Shown in pieces: positions 19,016-31,289 of a DNA stretch of 64,000 nucleotides (its first letter is position 1; every line of letters begins with the position of its first letter). Origin of the DNA: Caenimonas koreensis DSM 17982 (GTDB taxonomy: Bacteria; Pseudomonadota; Gammaproteobacteria; Burkholderiales; Burkholderiaceae_C); the NCBI RefSeq assembly GCF_009646335.1, contig NZ_WJBU01000006.1, positions 186,001 to 250,000 on the forward strand. Direction: 5' to 3'. Position numbers and translations under genes: made by a program. Below the pieces are notes generated by a model. That model was not told the DNA's origin. It saw only the letters and a program-made list of their open reading frames with translations, and searched no databases.

Positions 19016-19037
19016 AATTGGGGTCAGATTCCAATTA
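18999..19037 (+). repeat. Left end of RAYT unit: 14-bp tandem duplication plus 18-bp inverted repeat
   Basis: TAAAATTGGGGTCA occurs twice in tandem (18999-19012 and 19013-19026). The second copy runs on into GATTCCAATTA. The 18 bases at 19020-19037 (GGGGTCAGATTCCAATTA) are repeated perfectly in inverted orientation at 20961-20978. From memory, this sequence type is often found beside REP-associated transposase genes. The first copy supplies the stop codon of the methyltransferase. Confidence 0.8.
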
Positions 19038-19049
19038 GTTGCCCGCCCG

Positions 19050-19736
19050 ATGGCCCGACTGCCCCGACTCACCGTCCCCGGCTACCCTCATCACATCATC
19101 CAGCGCGGCAACAACCGCCAGCCGATCTTTGCGGCAGATGCTGACTACGAGGCATTCCTGGCCATGCTGGATGAGCATTCGCGGGCGCAAGGCGTCGCGC
19201 TGCACGCCTATGTGCTGATGACCAATCACTTTCACCTGCTCGCCACGCCTGATAGCGCAGAAGCGATCCCGCAGATGATGCAGGCCGTGGGCCGGCGCTA
19301 CGTTCGCTATTTCAACCAGCGGCAGGCGCGAACCGGCACGCTGTGGGAGGGCCGCTACAAATCGACATTGATCCAGGCCGAGCGGTACTTGCTGGCTTGC
19401 ATGGTCTACATCGACCTGAACCCGGTGCGAGCCGGCATGGTCGCGGCACCGGTGGACTATCCGTGGTCGAGTCACCGTCACTATGCAGGCCTGCGCACCG
19501 ACAAGCTGGTGACGCCGCATCCGCTCTTCTGGGAATTGGGCAACACGCCCTTTGCGCGCGACGCCGCGTACGTCGAGCTTGTGAACGCCGGCATTGATTC
19601 AGGTGCGCAGCGTGCACTCACAGACTCAGCGTTGCGGGGCTGGGCGCTCGGCGAGCCCGGTTACGTCGCGGCGCTGCAAAAGAAGACCGACCGGCGCGTG
19701 AGCCCCGGCGCGCCTGGCAGGCCACGCGCGAAGTAG
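19050..19736 (+). CDS. REP-associated tyrosine transposase (RAYT, TnpA_REP1/Y1_Tnp family)
   Basis: Single-strand HUH transposase related to IS200/IS605 TnpA. The 228 residues begin ARLPRLTVPGYPHHIIQRGNN, the classic RAYT opening. The HUH motif is H60-F-H62 in LMTNHFHLL. The catalytic tyrosine should be one of those in RRYVRYFNQ or WEGRYKS, and IDLNPVRAGMV with WSSHRHYAG completes the family pattern. The frame is intact, so the enzyme may be active. RAYTs recognise REP hairpins, and the matching 18-bp inverted sequences lie 13 bases upstream and about 1.2 kb downstream. Confidence 0.93.
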   Translation: MARLPRLTVPGYPHHIIQRGNNRQPIFAADADYEAFLAMLDEHSRAQGVALHAYVLMTNHFHLLATPDSAEAIPQMMQAVGRRYVRYFNQRQARTGTLWEGRYKSTLIQAERYLLACMVYIDLNPVRAGMVAAPVDYPWSSHRHYAGLRTDKLVTPHPLFWELGNTPFARDAAYVELVNAGIDSGAQRALTDSALRGWALGEPGYVAALQKKTDRRVSPGAPGRPRAK

Positions 19737-19739
19737 GTT

Positions 19740-20846
19740 TCAGAGATCGCGCTTGGCGAGCCTTGGCTGCTGCGGCAATTCCAGCGTCAGGCAGTGGATG
19801 CCGAACTCGCGTCCTGGCGCAAAATCTTCAAGCGCCACGGACTCCACGTGCAGCTTGGCGAGCCGGTTGCGCAGAGCCTTCGAAACAGGCTCAGTGAAAA
19901 CAATCTGACCCGGCTCAGGGCTGATGGAATTACAGGCGCGGCGCAAGAAGTCGGCTTCGGACACTTCCACGATCGTGACGTCGAGCTCTTCGAGCATTGA
20001 CATGGCCTGTGCCCTGCCAACGCTGCCGCTCTTCGCTGCGGCCTTGGACGAGGGCGATTCGCGGATGCATGGCGGATAAACGAGCGCCACATGCTCGCCG
20101 CGCGCATTGCGCATCATGAAGTAGTAGGTGTCGAGGTCGTAGCAGGAACTGCCCTGCGGCACGCCCGTCTGCGCGAGCGTTCGTGACGGTTCGAACTTGA
20201 GCACGTTGGCTGGCGCACCAAACGCTTTCTCCAGCTGCCGGATCTGCGTGTTGCAGCCAAGCGTGGGGTGGATCCAGCTGCAGTGTGGCTCGCGCGCCGC
20301 AGGCAACGCCAGCACCAGCAGATCCAGATCGGCATCGAAGGCCAGGTTGGCGAAATTCACCGGGAAGTCGAGCGATGTAACTTTGTGGTGCATGCCCGAA
20401 AGCGTCGTGCGCACCGCTGTGGCAGAGGTGTCCTGGCCCTGCCGCAAGTGGGCCAGGCGGGCAGGGTCGGACATGACGACGGTTCCGTCCGGGCCGCTCG
20501 CCGCGAGATTCCTGATGAAGTCGTAGCCGTCATCCGGTATGTGGACCCGGACCATGTCAACAGGCTTGTCCGTCGCGACCGACAGATGCCCGATCACGTT
20601 GTCGAACGCCGGCTGTTCACGGCCGAGCATTGCAGGAAGGAAGGCATGGGCAAGCATGGGCGAGAACAGCGCTGCCTTCAGCATCGATACGCCACCAGCA
20701 CAACTGCGCGGCGCTGCGGGTGGCACTGTGGTCGTCCGAGCGCCCAGGGGATGCACAGTCGCAGATTTGTCTGCAGCCTGCGCGGGTTCGGTCCGGCAGT
20801 CTGCTAAGTGAGGCGGCACAAAGCGCTGGGAGGAGAGAGGTTTCAT
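19740..20846 (-). CDS. Divergent pentein-fold (amidinotransferase/DDAH-like) protein
   Basis: A 368-residue protein I can place only loosely. The C-terminal third resembles guanidino-modifying penteins: CNSISPEPGQIVFTE, a spacing of about 20, DFAPGREF, then GIHCLTLEL, where C352 occupies the place of the catalytic cysteine. Earlier, NFANLAFD, CNTQIRQLEKAFG and YDLDTYYFMM...LVYPP line up with the GGN, RTN and HLDT blocks of dimethylargininases, but the usual catalytic His is Asp here (D237). Activity may therefore be lost or changed. The first 60 residues look unstructured. ATG 20846 was chosen; GTG 20885 adds 13 residues. It is convergent with the RAYT. Confidence 0.5.
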   Translation of the reverse strand: MKPLSSQRFVPPHLADCRTEPAQAADKSATVHPLGARTTTVPPAAPRSCAGGVSMLKAALFSPMLAHAFLPAMLGREQPAFDNVIGHLSVATDKPVDMVRVHIPDDGYDFIRNLAASGPDGTVVMSDPARLAHLRQGQDTSATAVRTTLSGMHHKVTSLDFPVNFANLAFDADLDLLVLALPAAREPHCSWIHPTLGCNTQIRQLEKAFGAPANVLKFEPSRTLAQTGVPQGSSCYDLDTYYFMMRNARGEHVALVYPPCIRESPSSKAAAKSGSVGRAQAMSMLEELDVTIVEVSEADFLRRACNSISPEPGQIVFTEPVSKALRNRLAKLHVESVALEDFAPGREFGIHCLTLELPQQPRLAKRDL

Positions 20847-20913
20847 GAGTTGATCTGTAAAGAGACCACTTGGTAACCACGCCACTGGATTGGTTCACCG
20901 CCCCAAACAATAG

Positions 20914-20994
20914 TCCAATAACCTGTCCCCAATTAATGAAAGTGGCAGGATTGGCCTGATTAATTGGAATCTGACCCCGATTATTCCGATTATT
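20914..20994 (-). repeat. Right end of RAYT unit: REP-like hairpin and inverted copy of the left repeat
   Basis: Bases 20961-20978 are the exact inverse of 19020-19037. A 9-base stem (CCAATTAAT 20929-20937 with ATTAATTGG 20959-20967) encloses an inner 4-base stem (CAGG/CCTG), giving a bulged hairpin like those RAYTs recognise. CCAATAACCTGTCCCCAATT nearby is a second motif often seen with such transposases. A tandem CCGATTATT pair closes the unit. Confidence 0.7.
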
Positions 20995-20998
20995 CTGC

Positions 20999-21028
20999 TT
21001 GCGCTGTCATGCTGCGGCGCAGTATTCT
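20999..21028 (+). promoter_or_regulatory. Candidate sigma-70 promoter for gltBD
   Basis: TTGCGC at 20999-21004 and TATTCT at 21023-21028 are spaced by 18 bases and end 34 bases before the gltB ATG. The promoter lies directly against the RAYT unit's right end, so insertion could have replaced upstream control sequence. Confidence 0.35.
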
Positions 21029-21062
21029 CCTAAGCCCTAGTACCCAGAAGCAGGATTGCGCC

Positions 21063-25793
<4,731 letters not shown>

Positions 25794-25819
25794 AAAGCGC
25801 AAGGACCAAGGACAACACA

Positions 25820-27292
25820 ATGGGAAAGATCACCGGCTTCATGGAATTCGAGCGCATCGAGGAGGGCTATCGCCCCGCCGAAGAGCGCGTGAAGCACTAC
25901 AAGGAATTCGTCATCGGCCTCACGGATGAGCAGGCGAAAGTGCAAGGCGCGCGCTGCATGGATTGCGGCACGCCCTTTTGCAACAGCGGCTGCCCCGTGA
26001 ACAACATCATTCCGGACTTCAACGACCTCGTGTTCCGCCAGGACTGGGCCGATGCATTCACGGTGCTCGATTCGACGAACAACTTCCCGGAGTTCACCGG
26101 CCGCATCTGCCCCGCGCCCTGCGAGGCAGCGTGCGTGCTCAATGTGAACAACGATGCAGTGGGCATCAAGTCGATCGAACACGCGATCATCGACCGCGCC
26201 TGGGAGATGGGCCTCGTCACGCCGCGCGTGGCGAAGATCCGCACCGGCAAGAAAGTGGCCGTCGTCGGCTCAGGCCCTGCGGGCATGGCCGCGGCGCAGC
26301 AACTCGCACGCGTGGGACATGACGTAACGCTCTTCGAGAAAAACGATCGCATCGGCGGACTGCTGCGCTATGGCATTCCCGACTTCAAGATGGAGAAGTC
26401 GCACATCGACCGCCGGGTCGAGCAGATGAAGGCCGAAGGCGTCACGTTCCGCACCGGCGTGATGATCGGCAAGCTGCCGGAAGGCACGAAGGTCACCAAC
26501 TGGGCGAAGGAAACTATCGCGCCTGACGAGCTGGTGAAACAGTTCGACGCTGTGGTGCTCACTGGCGGCGCGGAGCAATCGCGTGATTTGCCGGTGCCTG
26601 GTCGCGACCTGGACGGCATTCATTTCGCGATGGAATTCCTGCCGCAACAAAACAAGGTGAATGCAGGCGACAAGGTCAAGGGCCAGATCTCCGCTGCGGG
26701 CAAGCACGTGATCGTGATCGGCGGCGGCGATACCGGTTCGGACTGCGTGGGCACGAGCAACCGCCATGGCGCCGCAAGCGTGACGCAGTTCGAGCTGATG
26801 CCGCAGCCGCCCGAGCACGAGAACAAGCCGCTGACGTGGCCCTACTGGCCTTACAAGTTGCGCAGCAGCTCCAGCCACGAAGAGGGCTGCGATCGTGAAT
26901 TCGCCATTGCCACCAAGGAGTTCATCTCCGAAGGCAAGGGCGGCAAAGTCACCGGCCTGAAGACCGTTCGTGTCGAATGGAAAGACGGGAAGATGCATGA
27001 GGTCGCTGGCAGCGAACAAGTGCTCAAGGCCGATCTCGTTTTGCTGGCCATGGGTTTTGTCAGCCCGGTCGCGAGCGTGCTCGACGGCTTTGGCGTTGAC
27101 AAGGACGCACGCGGCAACGCCAAGGCATCGACTGAATTCACCGGCGGCTACGCCACGAATGTTCCCAAGGTGTTTGCGGCCGGCGATATTCGCCGCGGCC
27201 AGTCGCTCGTGGTGTGGGCGATTCGCGAAGGGCGCCAGGCGGCACGTTCCGTGGATGAGTACCTCATGGGTTTCAGCGACCTGCCGCGATGA
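25820..27292 (+). CDS. gltD: Glutamate synthase small subunit
   Basis: FAD- and iron-sulfur-containing subunit that takes electrons from NADPH and passes them to GltB. The 490 residues begin with the 4Fe-4S cysteine clusters [18 protein letters not shown] and [13 protein letters not shown]. These are followed by an FAD-binding [15 protein letters not shown] and an NADPH-binding [11 protein letters not shown]. The closing FAD contact is [17 protein letters not shown]. Length and domain order are standard. Confidence 0.98.
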   Translation: MGKITGFMEFERIEEGYRPAEERVKHYKEFVIGLTDEQAKVQGARCMDCGTPFCNSGCPVNNIIPDFNDLVFRQDWADAFTVLDSTNNFPEFTGRICPAPCEAACVLNVNNDAVGIKSIEHAIIDRAWEMGLVTPRVAKIRTGKKVAVVGSGPAGMAAAQQLARVGHDVTLFEKNDRIGGLLRYGIPDFKMEKSHIDRRVEQMKAEGVTFRTGVMIGKLPEGTKVTNWAKETIAPDELVKQFDAVVLTGGAEQSRDLPVPGRDLDGIHFAMEFLPQQNKVNAGDKVKGQISAAGKHVIVIGGGDTGSDCVGTSNRHGAASVTQFELMPQPPEHENKPLTWPYWPYKLRSSSSHEEGCDREFAIATKEFISEGKGGKVTGLKTVRVEWKDGKMHEVAGSEQVLKADLVLLAMGFVSPVASVLDGFGVDKDARGNAKASTEFTGGYATNVPKVFAAGDIRRGQSLVVWAIREGRQAARSVDEYLMGFSDLPR

Positions 27293-27337
27293 CCCTTTCT
27301 CACGGTGAACTAAGGACCTAGCCTTTATCATCGGTGA

Positions 27338-28153
27338 ATGACAGAACCCGACGCTACGGCGCTGGTCGAGTGCCGGCACCTCAGCTTTGGCTACGGCGCC
27401 CGCCCCATCCTTGAAGACATCAGCTTCACCATTCCTCGCGGGAAGGTGACGGCGCTCATGGGTGCGTCCGGCGGCGGCAAGACCACGATGCTGCGCCTGA
27501 TCGGCGGCCAGGTGCGCGCGCAAAAGGGCGAGCTTCTTTTTGACGGCGCCGACGTCGGCAAGCTCGACAAGGCGGGCCTTTATGCCGTGCGCAGGCGCAT
27601 GGGCATGCTGTTCCAGTTCGGCGCGCTCTTCACCGACCTGAGCGTGTTCGACAACGTGGCCTTTCCGTTGCGTGAGCACTCGCACCTGCCTGAAAGCATG
27701 ATCCGCGACATCGTCCTGATGAAGCTCGACGCTGTGGGTTTGCGCGGCGCGCGCGACCTGATGCCCAGCGAGGTGTCAGGCGGCATGGCCCGCCGTGTGG
27801 CGCTGGCACGCGCCATCGCGCTGGACCCCGACCTGATCCTGTACGACGAGCCGTTTTCGGGCCTCGATCCGATATCGCTCGGCACGGCGGCACGCCTGAT
27901 CCGCCAACTCAACGACACACTCGGCATCACGAGCGTGGTCGTGTCGCACGAGATCCCCGAGACGTTCCATATGGTCGATCAGGTGGTGGTGCTCGCCAAC
28001 GGCCGGATCGCAGCCATGGGCACGCCTGAAGAGGTACGGCAGTCTGAGGACCCGCTGGTGCGCCAGTTCGTCAACGGCTTGCCCGATGGCCCGGTGCGTT
28101 TTCACTACCCGGGCCCGACGGTGGCAGAAGACTTCGGCGGGGGGCTGGCATGA
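27338..28153 (+). CDS. mlaF: Mla phospholipid transport ATP-binding protein MlaF
   Basis: ATPase of the MlaFEDB inner-membrane complex that moves phospholipids between the membranes and keeps the outer leaflet asymmetric. Walker A is GASGGGKTTM, the signature loop VSGGMARRVALARA, Walker B LILYDEP, and the H-loop VVSHEIPETF. Length is 271 residues. First of a six-gene run ordered mlaFEDACB, with ATGA coupling to mlaE. Confidence 0.96.
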   Translation: MTEPDATALVECRHLSFGYGARPILEDISFTIPRGKVTALMGASGGGKTTMLRLIGGQVRAQKGELLFDGADVGKLDKAGLYAVRRRMGMLFQFGALFTDLSVFDNVAFPLREHSHLPESMIRDIVLMKLDAVGLRGARDLMPSEVSGGMARRVALARAIALDPDLILYDEPFSGLDPISLGTAARLIRQLNDTLGITSVVVSHEIPETFHMVDQVVVLANGRIAAMGTPEEVRQSEDPLVRQFVNGLPDGPVRFHYPGPTVAEDFGGGLA

Positions 28154-28932
28154 GTTGGTACAAGCCCGCCGAGATCGGCTACTCGACTCGCAAAGTCATG
28201 GCCAACTGGGGCCATGGTGCGCGCCTGCTGTGGCGGCTCACGGCCCTGTTCGCGCCCACGATGAAGCGGTTCGGCCTGGTGCGCGACCAGATCCACTTCC
28301 TCGGGAACTACTCGCTCGCGATCATCACCGTGTCGGGGCTGTTCGTCGGCTTCGTGCTCGGGCTGCAGGGTTACTACACGTTGCAGCGCTATGGATCGTC
28401 CGAAGCACTGGGCTTGCTCGTCACGTTGAGTCTGGTGCGCGAACTCGGGCCGGTGATCACGGCGTTGCTGTTCGCCGGGCGGGCAGGTGCGTCACTCACG
28501 GCAGAAATCGGCCTGATGAAAGCCGGCGAGCAAATATCAGCGATGGAGATGATGGCCGTCGATCCGCTCAGCCGCATCCTGGCGCCACGGTTTTGGGCCG
28601 GCATCATCGCCATGCCGATGCTCGCCGCCGTGTTCAGCGCCGTGGGTGTCTTTGGCGGCTATGTGGTCGGCGTGCTGCTCATCGGCATCGACTCCGGATC
28701 GTTCTGGAGCCAGATGCAAGGCGGTGTCGATGTCTGGAAAGACGTGGGCAACGGCTTCATCAAGAGTTTTGTGTTCGGGGTGGCCGTGACGTTCATCGCG
28801 CTGCTCCAGGGCTATGAAGCTCAGCCGACACCAGAAGGTGTGTCCAGCGCGACGACTCGCACCGTGGTGATCGCATCGCTGTCGGTACTTGGTCTGGATT
28901 TCATCCTGACCGTCATGATGTTCAGTATCTAG
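28150..28932 (+). CDS. mlaE: Mla phospholipid transport permease MlaE
   Basis: Permease of the MlaFEDB complex. The 260 residues include the MlaE hallmark segments LFVGFVLGLQGYYTLQRYG, LVRELGPVITALLFAGRAG and AEIGLMKAGEQISAMEMM, the last forming the coupling helix to MlaF. Five to six membrane helices are visible. It overlaps mlaF by four bases and is followed by mlaD after a 28-base gap with an AGGAGG Shine-Dalgarno. Confidence 0.96.
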   Translation: MSWYKPAEIGYSTRKVMANWGHGARLLWRLTALFAPTMKRFGLVRDQIHFLGNYSLAIITVSGLFVGFVLGLQGYYTLQRYGSSEALGLLVTLSLVRELGPVITALLFAGRAGASLTAEIGLMKAGEQISAMEMMAVDPLSRILAPRFWAGIIAMPMLAAVFSAVGVFGGYVVGVLLIGIDSGSFWSQMQGGVDVWKDVGNGFIKSFVFGVAVTFIALLQGYEAQPTPEGVSSATTRTVVIASLSVLGLDFILTVMMFSI

Positions 28933-28960
28933 CGGCTGTTCAAACTACTAGGAGGACCGC

Positions 28961-29446
28961 ATGGAGCGTTCCAAAAATGATGTGTGGGTAGGTTTGTTCG
29001 TGATCGTCGGCCTGGTGGCGACGCTCTTTCTCGCGTTGAAGGCAGCCAACCTGCTCAACCTCAGCTTCCAGTCCGAATACAAAGTCACCGCCAAGTTCGA
29101 CAACGTCGGCGGCCTGAAGCCACGGGCGGCGGTCAAGAGCGCCGGCGTGGTCGTCGGGCGTGTCGATTCGATCACCTTCAACGACAAGTCGTACCAGGCG
29201 CAAGTCACGCTCACGCTCGAGAGCCGCTATGCCTTCCCGAAAGACAGCTCGCTCAAGATCCTCACGAGCGGCCTGCTGGGCGAGCAATACATCGGAATCG
29301 AAGCAGGCGCAGGGGACAAAAATCTTGCCGCTGGCGACACCATTGCTTCGACCCAGTCGGCTGTCGTCCTTGAAAACCTGATCGGCCAGTTCCTCTACAG
29401 CAAGGCGGCTGACGGCAGCAATTCGCAGGGAGCCGCGAAGAAATGA
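28961..29446 (+). CDS. mlaD: Mla substrate-binding MCE protein MlaD
   Basis: Periplasmic MCE-domain protein anchored by one N-terminal helix (VWVGLFVIVGLVATLFLALKA); it forms a hexameric ring on the MlaFEB complex. The MCE domain shows YKVTAKFDNVGGLKPRAAVK and the downstream LKILTSGLLGEQYIGIEAG. The 161-residue length is typical of single-MCE MlaD. It overlaps mlaA by four bases. Confidence 0.96.
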   Translation: MERSKNDVWVGLFVIVGLVATLFLALKAANLLNLSFQSEYKVTAKFDNVGGLKPRAAVKSAGVVVGRVDSITFNDKSYQAQVTLTLESRYAFPKDSSLKILTSGLLGEQYIGIEAGAGDKNLAAGDTIASTQSAVVLENLIGQFLYSKAADGSNSQGAAKK

Positions 29447-30243
29447 CAACAACTTTCCACAGCCCTCCGAGCGCGCTCTCACGCAGTGTGCTGACTGGAA
29501 TGGCTTTGACGGCGTCGGTGCTGATGCTGCCAGGCTGCGCCAGCCTGGGCCAGAACCCGCGCGACCCCCTGGAGCCGCTCAATCGAAGCATCTCGCAGCT
29601 CAACGACGGCGTCGACTCCGTCGCGCTCAAGCCTGCCGCCATCGTCTATCGCCGTTACGTTCCGGCACTCGTTCGCACGGGCGTGAGCAATTTTTTCGGC
29701 AACCTGACCGACGGCTGGTCGTTCGTCAACAGCGCGTTGCAGTTCAAGTTCCAGGCCGCGGCTGAAAACTTCATGCGGCTGAACGTCAATACCTTTCTCG
29801 GGCTGGGTGGCATTCTCGATGTCGCGAGTGAATTGAATATTGAGCGCCACAAGGAAGACTTCGGCCAGACGCTGGGGCGCTGGGGCGTTCCGGCCGGCCC
29901 CTACGTGGTGCTGCCTTTGCTGGGCCCCTCCACGCTGCGCGATACGTTTGCGCTGTCGTTCGACAGGCTTGGCGACCCGATTCGCCGGGTTGAACCCTGG
30001 ACGCCCCGCTACGAGCTCTACACGCTGCGCGGCGTCGATTTGCGAGCCAACCTGTTGCGCGTCGGCGATGTGGTCGATGGCGCTGCGCTCGACAAATACT
30101 CGTTCACGCGCGACGCGCATCTGCAGCGCCGCCGCGCCGAGATCTTTGAGCGCAAGTCCGACGAGGACCCCAATGCCGGCAAGGAACCACAGGCCGATGG
30201 GCAGCCCGCTGACAAACCCGCAGGGCCAGCGCCCAAAAAATGA
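29443..30243 (+). CDS. mlaA: Outer-membrane lipoprotein MlaA (VacJ)
   Basis: Ring-shaped lipoprotein in the outer membrane that removes misplaced phospholipid from the outer leaflet and hands it to MlaC. The signal peptide ends in the lipobox LPGC (Cys at about residue 27). The VacJ signature follows: DPLEPLNRSISQLNDGVD, then NFFGNLTDGWSFVN, GWRW-like LGRWGVPAGPYVVLPLLGPS, and RDTFALSFD. The tail is hydrophilic and Pro/Lys-rich. In E. coli mlaA is unlinked; here it sits inside the mla operon between mlaD and mlaC. Confidence 0.95.
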   Translation: MTTTFHSPPSALSRSVLTGMALTASVLMLPGCASLGQNPRDPLEPLNRSISQLNDGVDSVALKPAAIVYRRYVPALVRTGVSNFFGNLTDGWSFVNSALQFKFQAAAENFMRLNVNTFLGLGGILDVASELNIERHKEDFGQTLGRWGVPAGPYVVLPLLGPSTLRDTFALSFDRLGDPIRRVEPWTPRYELYTLRGVDLRANLLRVGDVVDGAALDKYSFTRDAHLQRRRAEIFERKSDEDPNAGKEPQADGQPADKPAGPAPKK

Positions 30244-30253
30244 CAATGTCCGC

Positions 30254-30294
30254 GGAACCGGGCGCTTGCCCGTTGTTCCAACCAGGGCCGGCCC
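30254..30294 (+). promoter_or_regulatory. Strong hairpin in the mlaA-mlaC spacer
   Basis: GGAAC-CGGGC (30254-30263) pairs with GCCCG and GTTCC (30268-30272, 30275-30279) around a GCTT loop, with a two-base TT bulge. A perfect palindrome GGGCCGGCCC follows at 30285-30294. No T-run follows, so it is more likely an mRNA-stability or processing element than a terminator. Confidence 0.45.
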
Positions 30295-30323
30295 CTGTCG
30301 GCCGACACATGAAAGGTCAGTGA

Positions 30324-30962
30324 ATGAATCGACGAATCCTCATCCAGTGGGCGGCATGCCTGCTCTCGGCGGTCAGCATGGCGCAGCTCGCGCCGGTTGC
30401 GCTCGCCGCCGACGAAACGCCCGACGCGATGATCAAGCGCCTGTCCGACGACGTGCTGGCGGCCATCAAGGCCGACAAGGCCATCCAGGCGGGCGACACG
30501 AACAAGCTCATTGCGCTGGTCGATGGCAAGGTGATGCCAAGCGTCAACTTCCAGCGCATGACCGCCGCGGCGGTCGGCCCGGCCTGGCGCCAGGCAACAC
30601 CCGAGCAGCAAAAGCGCCTGCAGGAAGAATTCAAGATCCTGCTGGTTCGCACGTATTCGGGCGCGCTTGCCCAGGTTGACGACCAGACGATCAGCACCAA
30701 GCCGCAGCGCGGCGCGCCAACAGACACCGACGTGCTGGTGCGAACTGAAATCCGCGGCCGTGGCGAGCCTATCCAGCTTGACTACCGGCTTGAGAAAGTC
30801 GGCTCCAGCTGGAAGATCTACAACCTGAATGTGTTGGGAGTCTGGCTGGTTGAAACCTACCGCAGCCAGTTTGCATCTGAAATCAATGCAAAGGGCATTG
30901 ACGGCCTGATTGCAGCGCTCGAGCAGCGCAACAAGTCCAACGCAGGCAAGAAGAGCTCGTGA
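30324..30962 (+). CDS. mlaC: Periplasmic phospholipid-binding protein MlaC
   Basis: Soluble carrier that ferries phospholipid between MlaA and MlaD across the periplasm. The 212-residue precursor has a signal peptide cleaved near VALAADETP, then the Tol_Tol_Ttg2-type domain with MTAAAVGPAWRQATPEQQKRL, FKILLVRTYSGAL, and the C-terminal WKIYNLNVLGVWLVETYRSQF. It is preceded by the 80-base hairpin-bearing spacer and overlaps mlaB (GTGA). Confidence 0.96.
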   Translation: MNRRILIQWAACLLSAVSMAQLAPVALAADETPDAMIKRLSDDVLAAIKADKAIQAGDTNKLIALVDGKVMPSVNFQRMTAAAVGPAWRQATPEQQKRLQEEFKILLVRTYSGALAQVDDQTISTKPQRGAPTDTDVLVRTEIRGRGEPIQLDYRLEKVGSSWKIYNLNVLGVWLVETYRSQFASEINAKGIDGLIAALEQRNKSNAGKKSS

Positions 30963-31231
30963 TCATCCTGCCCTCTCAAATCACGCACGAGGAGGCAGCT
31001 GCCTGCTGCCGCATGCTGGCGCAAGGCCTGCGATCGCAGACCGAAGCGGCTGTCGTTGCAGACGCGGGTGGGCTGGAACGCTTTGATTCGTCCGCGCTGG
31101 CGGTGTTGCTGGAGATCCGTCGCGAGGCCGCGGCGCTCGGCAAGACGCTGTCGATCAGCCGCATGCCTGCGCGCCTGCGCGAACTCGCCACGCTCTACGG
31201 CGTGGCGCAACTTCTGCCCGCCGCGCCGTAA
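30959..31231 (+). CDS. mlaB: STAS-domain protein MlaB
   Basis: Cytoplasmic STAS protein that binds MlaF and is needed for stable assembly of the MlaFEDB transporter. The 90-residue sequence shows the STAS core LERFDSSALAVLLEIRREAAALGK, with the conserved Asp-Ser-Ser, and ARLRELATLYGVAQLLP. GTG 30959 overlaps the mlaC stop. It closes the mla operon. Confidence 0.88.
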   Translation: MIILPSQITHEEAAACCRMLAQGLRSQTEAAVVADAGGLERFDSSALAVLLEIRREAAALGKTLSISRMPARLRELATLYGVAQLLPAAP

Positions 31232-31289
31232 GGCCTTGCCCCATCGCGGGGCGGCGGGCGGCATCGCTCGCTAAAATTGCGGGTTCTCC

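Larger units (their letters stand above)
18999..20994. mobile_element. RAYT-bounded accessory unit carrying a pentein-like gene
   Basis: About 2.0 kb between matching inverted ends, holding only two genes: a REP-associated tyrosine transposase (+) and a convergent pentein-like gene (-) whose stops are three bases apart. The left end carries a duplicated 14-mer, and the right end a hairpin plus a duplicated 9-mer (CCGATTATT at 20977-20985 and 20986-20994). It sits between the methyltransferase and gltB. RAYTs normally mobilise short REP sequences, so calling the whole interval one mobile unit is an inference from the matching ends. Confidence 0.5.

Noticed and set aside
20964-21062. N-terminal extension of gltB starting inside the repeat
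   Set aside because: The frame is open from 20964, but the added 33 residues are encoded by the RAYT repeat and promoter region. The family start with the short propeptide before the catalytic cysteine fits ATG 21063.
31238-31252. GCCCC-ATCGC-GGGGC hairpin after mlaB as a terminator
   Set aside because: The stem is only five bases and no T-run follows, so I could not support termination.
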